A stretch of DNA of 64,000 nucleotides from assembly GCF_003008555.2 (NCBI RefSeq), contig NZ_CP027665.1, forward strand, positions 1,860,001-1,924,000, in the 5' to 3' direction. Shown here piece after piece: positions 56,653 through 64,000 of the stretch. Every line of letters starts with the position of its first letter. Position 1 is the stretch's first letter. A program made the translations under genes and the position numbers. The DNA comes from Pukyongiella litopenaei (lineage in GTDB: Bacteria > Pseudomonadota > Alphaproteobacteria > Rhodobacterales > Rhodobacteraceae). The notes under the pieces were generated by a model that worked only from the letters and a program-made list of their open reading frames with translations, did not search any database and was not told the DNA's origin.

Positions 56653-58238
56653 GTTGTGTCTTTCGGGTTGGCGACGTTGATTTCCAGCAGCGACGGGCCG
56701 GGCTGCGCGCGCGCGGCCCGCAGCGTATCGGCAATGGCACCGGGGTCGGTGGAGCAGCGATGAAAGGGCAGGCCGCAGGCGGCGGCCAGATGCGCGAAAT
56801 CCGGGGGGCTCGGGTTGCAGCCGACCACGGTGACGCCCGCCGCATCCATCGCGTTTTCGATCTCGCCGTAGCCCCGGTTGTTCCAGACGATGAAGGTGAT
56901 GGGCAGGGATTCGTCCACCGCCGTCATCAGTTCGGGCAGGGTGAACTGGGCGCCGCCATCGCCGGTCAGGCACAGCACCGGCGTATCGGGCGCGGCCAGC
57001 GCGGCGCCGATTGCCGCCGGAATGCCATAGCCCAGCGCGCCGAAACCGGTGGCGGCATTGAACCAGCCGCCCGGCCGGTCGTGATCGAAAAACAGGTTAC
57101 CCGCATAGACTGGCTGGGTTGAATCGCCCACGATGATCGACCCCGGCACCGCGTCGCGCATTGCCTCGACCGCACGTGTCAGCGCCCGCATGGCGGGGCC
57201 GATTTCTTCCCATGCCGCGGTCCGGGCGCGATCCGCGCGGGCCGCCCCGTCGCCCGCCTCACGGGGGGGCAACCGGTCGAGCAGGGCCTCGACAGCCGCC
57301 CCGGCATCGGCGCAGATCGCCAGCGCCGTATCGTGCCGGGCCAGCTGGTCGGCGCAGATGTCGATGCGGATCATCGGACTGGCATCGCCCATGCTGCCGG
57401 TGTCATACATGTCGTAATCGGTGGGCCCCAGTTCGGTTCCGATGGCCAGCACCAGATCGGCATCGCAGATCAGCGCGCGCACGGCGTTCAGGCTCGGGCT
57501 GGCGGGCACGCCCAGCGGATGGGCATGCATCAGCCCGCGTGCGTTCACGGTCTGCACCACCGGCGCATCCAGCGTTTCCGCGAGCCGGATCAGCGCGGCC
57601 CCCCTGGCCCCGCCGCCGGCGAGGATGACCGGGCGCCGCGCCGCGGCGAGCCGCTCGGCCGCGCGGGCGATAGCTGCCGGATCGGGGGCCGGTGGCGGCG
57701 GCGACGCGGGCAGCGCGGGCAGGTCCGGGCCGGGCAGGCCGGCCACATCCAGCGGCACCTCGACATGGGCCGGGCCGGGGCGCGCGGCGGTCGTCCGCGT
57801 CATCGCCGCATCCAGCGCCGGAGCCAGATCGCCGGGCCGCTCGACCCGGTCCGAAGACAGCGCCACCGCAGCGGCAACCGCCCTCTGATCGGGCAGTTCA
57901 TGCAGGTGGCCCATCCCCCGGCCGAGGCTCTGCCGGCGGTTCACGCCCGAGATGACCAGCATCGGCACGCTGTCGGCGCGGGCCTGCCCGATCGGCGTCA
58001 GCGTGTTGGTCAGCCCCGGCCCGGTGATCACGAAAACAACGCCCGGCCGGCCCGAGACGCGGGCATAGCCATCGGCCATGAACCCCGCGCCCTGTTCGTG
58101 GCGCGGAGTAATGTGGCGGATGCCCGATGCCGCCAGCCCGCGATAGAGCTCGACCGTATGCACGCCGGGGATGCCAAAGACGCAATCGACCCCGTGCGCC
58201 TCGAGCCGCGCGACCAGCGCCTCGCCGACCGTCGTCAC
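56649..58238 (-). CDS. Thiamine-diphosphate decarboxylase, AruI-like (5-guanidino-2-oxopentanoate decarboxylase)
   Basis: A 529-aa ThDP enzyme of the acetolactate-synthase superfamily. The N-terminal domain has GVDCVFGIPGVHTVEL and the cofactor glutamate in RHEQGAGFMADGYAR; the ThDP-binding motif is LTGDGGAQFTLPEL through VWNNRGYGEIE. The neighbouring AruH-like transaminase and DDAH genes favour AruI, which decarboxylates 2-ketoarginine to 4-guanidinobutyraldehyde. Acetolactate synthase is unlikely because no regulatory subunit is near. The GTG start overlaps the aminotransferase stop by four bases. Confidence 0.8.
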   Translation of the reverse strand: MTTVGEALVARLEAHGVDCVFGIPGVHTVELYRGLAASGIRHITPRHEQGAGFMADGYARVSGRPGVVFVITGPGLTNTLTPIGQARADSVPMLVISGVNRRQSLGRGMGHLHELPDQRAVAAAVALSSDRVERPGDLAPALDAAMTRTTAARPGPAHVEVPLDVAGLPGPDLPALPASPPPPAPDPAAIARAAERLAAARRPVILAGGGARGAALIRLAETLDAPVVQTVNARGLMHAHPLGVPASPSLNAVRALICDADLVLAIGTELGPTDYDMYDTGSMGDASPMIRIDICADQLARHDTALAICADAGAAVEALLDRLPPREAGDGAARADRARTAAWEEIGPAMRALTRAVEAMRDAVPGSIIVGDSTQPVYAGNLFFDHDRPGGWFNAATGFGALGYGIPAAIGAALAAPDTPVLCLTGDGGAQFTLPELMTAVDESLPITFIVWNNRGYGEIENAMDAAGVTVVGCNPSPPDFAHLAAACGLPFHRCSTDPGAIADTLRAARAQPGPSLLEINVANPKDTT

Positions 58239-59422
58239 GCCACCGGGTCCGCGATCAGCGTGGCCGCATGCGCGGCGATTCGGGTGCAGGCCTCGTCCAG
58301 CGCCGGGTCATCGACCGTCAGCGCCACCCGCACCCAGCCGGTCAGCGTGCTGCCGAAGGAACTGCCGGGCATGACGCCCACGCCCTGCCGCTCGAGCAGG
58401 TCCAAGGCGTAGTCATGGCTGTTCAGCCCGGTCGCAGAGATATCGATCATCGCGAACATGCCCGCCTGAGGCCGGTGCACGCGCAGCCCGGTTCCACCCA
58501 GCCGGTCCGCCAGCCGCGCCGCGCGGGCGGCGAACCGCGACCGCATCCCCGGCGCCACCGGCGATCCGTCACGCACCGCGCGTTCGGTCATGTCGGCGAT
58601 AAAGGGCTGGTTGCCGAACAGCATGGTTTCCGACAGGGGCAGGAGCTTTGCGGTGAATGCCTCGGGCCCGACGCACCAGCCGGAGCGGAACCCCGGCGCG
58701 CCGTGTGATTTCGAGATCGACGACACCACGACCGCCCGCCCGTCCAGCGCCGGGCGCGACAGGGCCGAGGCATGATCGACCCCGTCGAACACCAGTTCGT
58801 CATAGACCTCGTCCGAGATCACCCACAGGTCGTGGGCGCGGGCCAGTTCGCCGATCGCATCCAGGTCGGCGGCGGTCAGGACCGCGCCGGTCGGGTTGTG
58901 CGGTGTGGTCAGCAGGATCGCCCGCGTGCGCGGCGTGATCCGCTCGGCCAGGTCGGCGACGGCCATGCGGAACCCGTTTTCCGGGCGCAGCGGCACCGGC
59001 ACCATGGTTGCGCCGCCTGCGCGGATCACGCCTTCGTAGGTCGCATACATCGGGTCGCCCACCAGGACCTCGTCGCCGGTCTCGGCCACGCCCGTCAGCA
59101 CCGCGAACAGCGATGTCTGGGTGCCGGGAAAGCACATCACCTGGTCGGACGTGACAGTCTTGCCGATCCGCGCCGTGTAGCGGTCGGCCAGCGCCCGGCG
59201 TAGGCCCGGTTCCCCGCGCCCGTCGGAATATCCCGTGCGCCCCGCCCTCATCGCGGCGGCCGCGGTTTCCACCAGTTCGGGCGGTGTCGGCACATCGGGT
59301 TCGCCGATGGTCAGTTCGATGATCTCGCGCCCCTGCGCGGCCAGCGCGCGGGCGCGCAGATGCACCGCCCACTTGTCGGCGCCCAGACCGGCCAGCCGGT
59401 CGGTGATCGTCGCGAATCTCAT
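58235..59422 (-). CDS. Class I/II aminotransferase, AruH-like (arginine-pyruvate transaminase)
   Basis: A 395-aa PLP enzyme of fold type I. The Schiff-base lysine is in SSISKSHGAPGFRSGW, the cofactor aspartate in SDEVYDELVF, and the N-terminal ELTIGEPDVPTP and HNPTGAVLT are family motifs. The carboxylate arginine is in GWVRVALTVDD. It would transaminate arginine (or a methylated form) to the 2-oxo acid used by the adjacent decarboxylase. Aspartate-type specificity cannot be excluded by sequence alone. Its start overlaps the TetR stop by four bases. Confidence 0.82.
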   Translation of the reverse strand: MRFATITDRLAGLGADKWAVHLRARALAAQGREIIELTIGEPDVPTPPELVETAAAAMRAGRTGYSDGRGEPGLRRALADRYTARIGKTVTSDQVMCFPGTQTSLFAVLTGVAETGDEVLVGDPMYATYEGVIRAGGATMVPVPLRPENGFRMAVADLAERITPRTRAILLTTPHNPTGAVLTAADLDAIGELARAHDLWVISDEVYDELVFDGVDHASALSRPALDGRAVVVSSISKSHGAPGFRSGWCVGPEAFTAKLLPLSETMLFGNQPFIADMTERAVRDGSPVAPGMRSRFAARAARLADRLGGTGLRVHRPQAGMFAMIDISATGLNSHDYALDLLERQGVGVMPGSSFGSTLTGWVRVALTVDDPALDEACTRIAAHAATLIADPVA

Positions 59423-60060
59423 GCCGCGTTCCTTTCTTCCTTCAGGTTCAGTCCGATGATCGCGCCGACCGAGTGCAGGCCGATCTCGGGCAGATCGTCA
59501 TGGGGGAATGCCTCGGGCAGCGCGCCGCCTTCGAGCCACAGCCCGTCTATCACCGCATTGCTGGCAATGGCCATGCGCCGCAGGTCGTCCCGCGACGGCG
59601 ACCGGCCCGCCTCGGCCAGCGCCGCGCCGATCAGCGTCTCGAGCCGGTCGCGGAAATCGCGATAGGTGCGTTCATGCGTCGCCCTCATCCGGGCATCGTG
59701 GCGCACCATGTTCAGGAATCCCGCCCACAGGGCCACCGCGTGACCGTCCGCGACCGGCGGGTGCAGGCCGGCGGCGACAAATTCCGCCAGCCGCCCGGCG
59801 GCGGTCGGCGCCTCGACGGCGGCGGCGCTGGTCCGGTCGGTCAGGTCGCGCATGTGATGGTCGTAGGCGGCCGCCAGCAGGTCTTCCTTGGTCGAGAAAT
59901 AATGCCGGATCAGCCCCTGGGTGACATCGGCGCGGTCGGCGATCGCCCGCACCGTGGCCGCTTGCAGCCCCTGTTCGCCGATCAGCGCCAGCGTGGCGCG
60001 GATCAGGTCATCGCGCCGCTGGCTGGCGGGTTCGCGCGTGAATTTTCGGCGGTCATGCAT
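59419..60060 (-). CDS. TetR-family regulator (BetI-like)
   Basis: A 213-aa repressor. The N-terminal HTH (about 12-55) reads LIRATLALIGEQG, ATVRAIADRADVTQGLIRHYFSTKEDLL in two parts, close to BetI-type regulators; the C-terminal ligand domain is rich in Ala and Arg. I chose ATG 60060 (MHDRRKFTREPASQRRD) over an upstream ATG at 60105 that falls in the probable operator. It leads the aruH-aruI-ddaH unit and is divergent from the ABC transporter genes, so it likely controls both with an arginine-related ligand. Confidence 0.9.
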   Translation of the reverse strand: MHDRRKFTREPASQRRDDLIRATLALIGEQGLQAATVRAIADRADVTQGLIRHYFSTKEDLLAAAYDHHMRDLTDRTSAAAVEAPTAAGRLAEFVAAGLHPPVADGHAVALWAGFLNMVRHDARMRATHERTYRDFRDRLETLIGAALAEAGRSPSRDDLRRMAIASNAVIDGLWLEGGALPEAFPHDDLPEIGLHSVGAIIGLNLKEERNAA

Positions 60061-60090
60061 GGCGCGGCAAGGCTCGGCTGGGCGATTGAT

Positions 60091-60108
60091 ATTATACGCT
60101 TGCATAAT
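60091..60108. promoter_or_regulatory. Candidate TetR operator between the regulator and transporter genes
   Basis: ATTAT (60091-60095) and ATAAT (60104-60108) form an inverted repeat with an eight-base centre in the only AT-rich stretch of the divergent region. Its size and position suit a TetR-type site. Promoter elements for both directions would overlap it. Confidence 0.4.
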
Positions 60109-60158
60109 TGCTTCCACTGGGCCTTACTACAAGCCGAAAAAGCGAACGAGGACAGATT

Positions 60159-60980
60159 TTGCCGCCGACCGCCCGGACTGCCAGAACCGCCAGAACCGCC
60201 GGTGCGCCCGATCCCGTTGCGGCACACCCGGACGAGGCGATCCGGGTCGAGGATCTGCACAAGACCTTTGGCAAGATGGAGGTTCTCAAGGGCGTTTCGC
60301 TGACCGCGCACAAGGGTGACGTGGTTGCGATCATCGGCGGCAGCGGATCGGGAAAATCCACCTTCCTGCGCTGCATCAATTTCCTCGAGACGCCGACATC
60401 GGGCCGGATCATCGTCGGTGGCGAGGAAATCGCGATGCGGGCCGACGGCACCCCGGCCAACCGCCGCCAGATCGAACGGATCCGCACCCGGCTGGGCATG
60501 GTGTTCCAGGCCTTCAACCTGTGGACCCACCGGACCTTGCTGGAAAATGTGATCGAGGTGCCGGTGCATGTGCTGAAAGTGCCGCGGGACAAGGCCATTG
60601 CCCGCGCCCATGAACTGCTGGCGCGGGTGGGACTGGGCGACAGGGCCGACACCTTTCCGGCGTTCCTGTCGGGCGGGCAGCAGCAGCGCGCGGCGATCGC
60701 GCGCGCGCTCGCGGTGGATCCGGCGGTGATGCTGTTCGACGAACCGACCTCGGCGCTCGATCCCGAACTGGTGGGCGAGGTGCTGACCGTGATCCGCGAC
60801 CTGGCGGGCGAGGGGCGCACCATGCTGCTGGTCACGCATGAAATGAAATTCGCCCGCGAGGTGGCCGACCACGTCGTCTATCTCTACGAGGGCCGGATCG
60901 AGGAACAGGGACCGCCGGCCGAGGTATTCGGAAATCCGCAATCGGCGCGGTTGCGGCAGTTTCTGGCCTCGGTCACCTGA
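60159..60980 (+). CDS. Polar amino acid ABC transporter ATPase (HisP/ArtP-like)
   Basis: A 273-aa ATPase. Walker A is IGGSGSGKST, the Q-loop region is FQAFNLWTHRTLLENV, the signature is LSGGQQQRAAIARAL and Walker B is VMLFDEPTSALDPE. The FNLW segment and VIEVPVHVL are typical of basic amino acid (histidine/arginine/octopine) importers. The start is uncertain: I chose TTG 60159, with GAGGA about six bases upstream; TTG 60108 would fall in the operator. The first 20 residues include an ART repeat from two direct CCAGAACCG repeats (60181-60198). It is the first gene of a four-gene importer operon. Confidence 0.93.
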   Translation: MPPTARTARTARTAGAPDPVAAHPDEAIRVEDLHKTFGKMEVLKGVSLTAHKGDVVAIIGGSGSGKSTFLRCINFLETPTSGRIIVGGEEIAMRADGTPANRRQIERIRTRLGMVFQAFNLWTHRTLLENVIEVPVHVLKVPRDKAIARAHELLARVGLGDRADTFPAFLSGGQQQRAAIARALAVDPAVMLFDEPTSALDPELVGEVLTVIRDLAGEGRTMLLVTHEMKFAREVADHVVYLYEGRIEEQGPPAEVFGNPQSARLRQFLASVT

Positions 60981-61020
60981 AATCAAACCAATGACAACCA
61001 AACCAACAGGGAGCAAATAC

Positions 61021-61788
61021 ATGAAACTCAGGACAATCATCGCGGCAGGGATCGCCGCCGCAACGCTGGGCGCCGGGGCCGTGGCGGCCGACGAGGTCAA
61101 GATCGGCATCGCCGCCGAGCCGTATCCGCCCTTTGCCTCGCTCGATTCCTCGGGCAACTGGGTCGGCTGGGAAGTCGAGGTGATCAACGCGGTCTGCGCC
61201 GCCGCCGAACTGGATTGCGTCATCACCCCGGTGGCCTGGGACGGGATCATCCCGTCGCTGACCGGCCAGCAGATCGACGCGATCATGGCGTCGATGTCGA
61301 TCACCGAGGAACGTCTGAAGACGATCGATTTCTCGGATCCCTATTACAACACGCCGGCGGTGGTCGTTGCCGACAAGTCGATGGATATCGCGCCCACGCC
61401 CGAAAGCCTGGCCGGCAAGGTGCTGGGTGTCCAGGCCTCGACCATCCACGCGGCCTATGCGCAGAAATACTTTGCCGACGCCGCCGAGATCCGCATCTAC
61501 CAGACCCAGGACGAGGCGAACCAGGACCTGTTTGCGGGCCGTATCGACGCCACCCAGGCGGACAGTATCGCGATGGCGGATTTCGTTGGCTCCGACTCGG
61601 GGGCCTGCTGTGAAATCAAGGGCGCGGTGGCCGACGATCCGGCGATCCTCGGCCGTGGTGTCGGGGCGGGTATCCGCAAGGGTGACGATGCCCTGCGCGA
61701 GAAGATCAATGCCGGTATCGCGGCGATCCTCGCGGATGGCACCCACGAAAAGATCACCGCCAAGTATTTCACGACCAGCATCTACTAA
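61021..61788 (+). CDS. Periplasmic basic amino acid-binding protein (ArgT/LAO-like)
   Basis: A 255-aa family 3 solute-binding protein. The signal peptide ends near AVAADE. The ligand site has EPYPPFASLDSSGNWVGWEVE (split), MASMSITEERLKTIDFSDPYY (split, with the ligand-binding arginine), and the hinge GVQASTIHAAY. These resemble lysine/arginine/ornithine-binding proteins. It captures the substrate, probably arginine or a methylated arginine given the neighbours, for the two permeases that follow. GGGAG is about eight bases upstream of the ATG. Confidence 0.92.
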   Translation: MKLRTIIAAGIAAATLGAGAVAADEVKIGIAAEPYPPFASLDSSGNWVGWEVEVINAVCAAAELDCVITPVAWDGIIPSLTGQQIDAIMASMSITEERLKTIDFSDPYYNTPAVVVADKSMDIAPTPESLAGKVLGVQASTIHAAYAQKYFADAAEIRIYQTQDEANQDLFAGRIDATQADSIAMADFVGSDSGACCEIKGAVADDPAILGRGVGAGIRKGDDALREKINAGIAAILADGTHEKITAKYFTTSIY

Positions 61789-61797
61789 GACGCGGCC

Positions 61798-62550
61798 TTG
61801 GAGGCGATCATTGACGCGTTCGGCCTGAGCGAAAGCCTGGCCCTGCTGTCCCTGTCCCCACCGGGCTGGGGCAGCAACCTGCTGCGCGGGCTGGCCAATT
61901 CACTGCAGATCGCCTTTGGCGCTTTCGGGTTCGGTCTCGTGATCGGCCTGTTCGGCGCCTATGGGAAACTCTATGGCGGGCCGATCCTGCGCGATCTGCT
62001 CGCCGTGTACACCACCGTGGTCCGGGCGGTGCCGGAACTGGTGCTGATCCTCATCCTCTACTATGTCGGCTCGGATCTCATCAACCAGCTCGCGACGGCG
62101 ATGGGCTATGGCCGGGTCGAGATCAACGGCGTCGCGGCCGGGATCTGGGTGCTGGGCATCGTGCAGGGCGCCTATTCGACCGAGGTGCTGCGCGGCGCGA
62201 TCCAGGCCGTCCCGCCCGGCCAGATCGAGGCGGCACGCGCCTTTGGCATGCCGCCGCTTATGCTGATGCGCCGGGTGACGATCCCGGCCATGACCGCCTT
62301 TGCCGCGCCGGGGCTGGCCAACCTGTGGCTGATCGCCACCAAGGATACCGCGCTGCTGGCCATCGTCGGGTTCAACGAACTCACGCTGGAAACCAAACAG
62401 GCCGCGAGCAGCACGCGGGCCTATTTCACCTTTTTCCTTGCCGCGGGAGGGCTCTACCTGATCGTCACACTGTTTTCCGGCGTGGTATTCGCCCGGGTCG
62501 AGAAATGGGCGCGGCGCGGCCAGCCGACACTGAAGCGGGCGGGCCGATGA
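61798..62550 (+). CDS. Amino acid ABC transporter permease (HisQ-like)
   Basis: A 250-aa inner-membrane permease with about five transmembrane segments. The family motif is visible as EVLRGAIQAVPPGQIEAARAFG (split), followed by the ATPase-coupling loop. The start is unclear: no ATG or GTG is suitable. TTG 61798 has no good Shine-Dalgarno, while ATT 61810 lies five bases after a perfect GGAGG (61800-61804). The TGA overlaps the next permease by four bases. It forms a heterodimer with that permease. Confidence 0.92.
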   Translation: MEAIIDAFGLSESLALLSLSPPGWGSNLLRGLANSLQIAFGAFGFGLVIGLFGAYGKLYGGPILRDLLAVYTTVVRAVPELVLILILYYVGSDLINQLATAMGYGRVEINGVAAGIWVLGIVQGAYSTEVLRGAIQAVPPGQIEAARAFGMPPLMLMRRVTIPAMTAFAAPGLANLWLIATKDTALLAIVGFNELTLETKQAASSTRAYFTFFLAAGGLYLIVTLFSGVVFARVEKWARRGQPTLKRAGR

Positions 62551-63332
62551 CCTGGCTGCGCCCCGTCCTGCTGCCGCACCGGTTGCTGCTGATCGGCCTG
62601 TTCGTGCTGCTGGTGGCATGGTGCGCCTGGGCGCTGCGCTGGGACTGGATCCCGCATTATGCGCCGCTGGCGCTGCAGGGGCTGTGGCGCACGGTCTGGA
62701 TCCTCGTGGTGACCACGGTCCTGGGGTTCCTGCTGGCGATCCCGCTGGGGCTGGCCCAGGCCGCCGGACCCTGGTACCTGGCCGCGCCCGCGCGCGTCTT
62801 CTGCACCGTGATCCGCGGCACGCCGCTGCTGCTGCAGATCTGGCTGCTGTATTATGGGCTCGGCTCGCTGTTCCCGCAGTTTCCGTGGATCCGGTCGTCC
62901 GAGCTCTGGCCCTATCTGCGCCAGGCCTGGCCCTACGCTGTCCTGGCGCTGACCCTGTCCTATGCCGGCTATGAGGGCGAGGTGATGCGGGGCGCCTTCG
63001 CCGGGGTTCAGCGCGGCCAGCTCGAGGCGGCGCAGGCCTTCGGCATGCCGCGCTTCACCATCTTCCGCCGGGTCTGGCTGCCGCAGGCGGTGCGCAACGT
63101 GCTGCCGACGCTGGGCGGCGAAACCATCCTGCAACTGAAGGCCACGCCGCTGGTGGCGACGATCACGGTGATGGAGCTATACGCGGTTTCATCGCGGGTG
63201 CGACAGGACACGTTCATCGTCTACGAGCCGCTGCTGCTGCTGGCGCTGTTCTACCTGGTCATCGCCGGGATCATCACCCTGATCTTCCGCCATTTCGAGA
63301 ACCAGGTGCCGCAACGCCGGGATCGGCACTGA
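62547..63332 (+). CDS. Amino acid ABC transporter permease (HisM-like)
   Basis: A 261-aa permease with five or six membrane segments. The motif YEGEVMRGAFAGVQRGQLEAAQAFG (split) is that of HisM-type permeases. The start ATG 62547 overlaps the previous stop (ATGA). It completes an ATPase-binding protein-permease-permease importer, divergent from the aruH-aruI-ddaH unit. Confidence 0.94.
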   Translation: MTWLRPVLLPHRLLLIGLFVLLVAWCAWALRWDWIPHYAPLALQGLWRTVWILVVTTVLGFLLAIPLGLAQAAGPWYLAAPARVFCTVIRGTPLLLQIWLLYYGLGSLFPQFPWIRSSELWPYLRQAWPYAVLALTLSYAGYEGEVMRGAFAGVQRGQLEAAQAFGMPRFTIFRRVWLPQAVRNVLPTLGGETILQLKATPLVATITVMELYAVSSRVRQDTFIVYEPLLLLALFYLVIAGIITLIFRHFENQVPQRRDRH

Positions 63333-63439
63333 CCGGCTCCGCCGGCCCGGCACCGGCCGGAACGGTGGTGATTTTGCCTCTGGACACGGCCCCGATCAAC
63401 GCCTAGAACGCGCCAACCCAAAGGCCAAGCCTTTCCCGT

Positions 63440-63514
63440 GCCCGGGTAGCTCAGGGGTAGAGCAGTGGATTGAAAATCCTCGTGTCGGTGGTTCGATTCC
63501 GCCCCCGGGCACCA
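63440..63514 (+). tRNA. tRNA-Phe (GAA)
   Basis: A complete cloverleaf of 75 bases with encoded CCA. Acceptor GCCCGGG (63440-63446) pairs with CCCGGGC (63504-63510), discriminator A, then CCA. D arm GCTC/GAGC, anticodon loop TTGAAAA with GAA anticodon, T arm GGTGG/CCGCC with TTCGATT loop. There is one U-U mismatch in the anticodon stem (second pair), tolerated in related tRNAs as far as I recall. The 3' end often serves as a phage or island integration site. Confidence 0.96.
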
Positions 63515-63706
63515 TTTAAATTCAATGGCTTAGACCAAATTTTGATGCCCATCGCACACTCTTGTTTTGTTCTGGGGGCGCGCTGGGGGCGCCTTTTGCA
63601 CGGGCTTGAAATGGTCAATCCTAGCTGGATCGAGAAACGCGCGGATATCAGAAAAGGGTGTTTTATTACCTATGATTGCGCGGCGCTTCGGCGGTCTTCC
63701 TTGGCG
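63515..63706. other. AT-richer region after tRNA-Phe
   Basis: This 192-base segment has a lower GC content than the rest of the window at its start (ATTTAAATTCAATGG). It contains GGGGGCGC as a direct repeat (63574-63581 and 63585-63592) and a GGCGC/GCGCC hairpin followed by TTTT (63577-63597). I see no supported gene. It may be an attachment region. Confidence 0.4.
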
Positions 63707-64000
63707 CTACCGTGAATTCTTCCGGGCGCTGATCGTGGCCGTTTCAAGCGTAGAGGCAAGCCGGGCAATCTCGCCCAGGGCGCAATGAGGGTCCAGGGCG
63801 GCCAGGCGCCGGCCCAGGCTGACACAAAGCGTTTCGATCGGCATCGCCGCGACCGTGGGCGCCTTGCGCTTCCTGGGCGGGCCTTCCTTGCGGATCTTCG
63901 TCACGCTCTGGCGAAGGGTTCGCGGGTTCAGCGATGGCCGACCCTTCGCGCGCGCGGCAAGGTGGGCCCCCCATGCGGCGCGCACTTCGGTTTCATGTTC
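63707..64000 (-). CDS. Unrecognised protein, 5' end outside window
   Basis: An open frame of at least 97 codons on the minus strand that ends with TAG at 63707-63709 and runs off the window edge; the GTG at 63985 is internal. The visible part is basic in its first half (RTLRQSVTKIRKEGPPRKRKAP) and helical afterwards (LCVSLGRRLAALDPHCALG). I do not recognise the family. Its place after a tRNA gene in an AT-richer stretch suggests an island or prophage gene. Confidence 0.4.
   Translation of the reverse strand, partial: EHETEVRAAWGAHLAARAKGRPSLNPRTLRQSVTKIRKEGPPRKRKAPTVAAMPIETLCVSLGRRLAALDPHCALGEIARLASTLETATISARKNSR

Noticed and set aside
60181-60198. Two direct CCAGAACCG repeats as a regulatory site
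   Set aside because: They are in frame and encode a short ART repeat at the poorly conserved N-terminus of the ATPase.

Overview
The window is a stretch of a high-GC alphaproteobacterial chromosome, most likely from the Rhodobacteraceae/Roseobacter group. The evidence is the FnrL-hemN-ccoNOQP microaerobic block with a Usp gene beside ccoN, the rimP-nusA-ylxR-infB operon with a YlxR-L7Ae fusion, the kdsD-lptCAB-hpf-ptsN order, a NavAb/NavRosD-type sodium channel, and the tiny signal-peptide/membrane protein in front of hemH. Coding density is very high and many genes overlap by ATGA or GTGA. Most of the window is core genome; accessory character appears in the polysaccharide cluster (about 32.2-43.9 kb), the arginine-type catabolic cluster (about 55.9-63.3 kb) and the end of the window after a tRNA-Phe.

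Layout. 1-5 kb: 5'-truncated CCA-adding enzyme, an ABC exporter, an RlmD/TrmA-type RNA methyltransferase and a voltage-gated Na+ channel. 5-7 kb: two L,D-transpeptidases flanking a CAP-domain lipoprotein. 7-14.2 kb: a 60-aa membrane peptide, hemH, an NDUFAF5-like methyltransferase, comF, grxC, a nitrilase-family amidase, a MarR regulator, ubiG, proline iminopeptidase and an unusually short substrate-binding protein. 14.2-19.8 kb: rimP-nusA-ylxR-infB behind a leader with a terminator-like hairpin. 20-27 kb: mutT-argJ-parvulin on the minus strand, secA, and an acyl-CoA dehydrogenase. 27.4-32.2 kb: RNase D-like exonuclease, kdsD, lptC, lptA, lptB, hpf, ptsN.

32.2-44.6 kb: a surface-polysaccharide region on the minus strand (sulfotransferase, GT14-type transferase with an extra C-terminal region, two GT2-type and one GT4-type glycosyltransferases, galE, galU, kdsB, cysQ), divergent from a KpsM-like ABC-2 permease and an SH3-domain secreted protein, then alkB. 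The gene content suggests a sulfated polysaccharide made from UDP-glucose/galactose with a Kdo link, with CysQ removing the PAP by-product of sulfation. 44.6-48.8 kb: dnaK-dnaJ and radC. 48.8-55.8 kb: hemN, fnrL, a GlsB-type membrane protein, Usp and ccoNOQP, with two FNR boxes visible. 55.9-63.3 kb: ddaH, an AruI-like decarboxylase, an AruH-like transaminase and a TetR regulator in one translationally coupled minus-strand unit, divergent from a HisP/ArgT-type amino-acid ABC transporter. I read this as uptake and breakdown of arginine or methylated arginines. 63.4 kb to the end: tRNA-Phe(GAA) followed by AT-richer DNA and an unrecognised partial gene, a plausible genomic-island edge.

The less ordinary points are the methylarginine-type module, the predicted sulfated capsule cluster with a glycosyltransferase lacking a normal start codon, a probably leaderless FNR-controlled hemN, the two-hairpin leader of the rimP operon and the 60-aa membrane peptide. 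No CRISPR array, insertion sequence or rRNA was seen.
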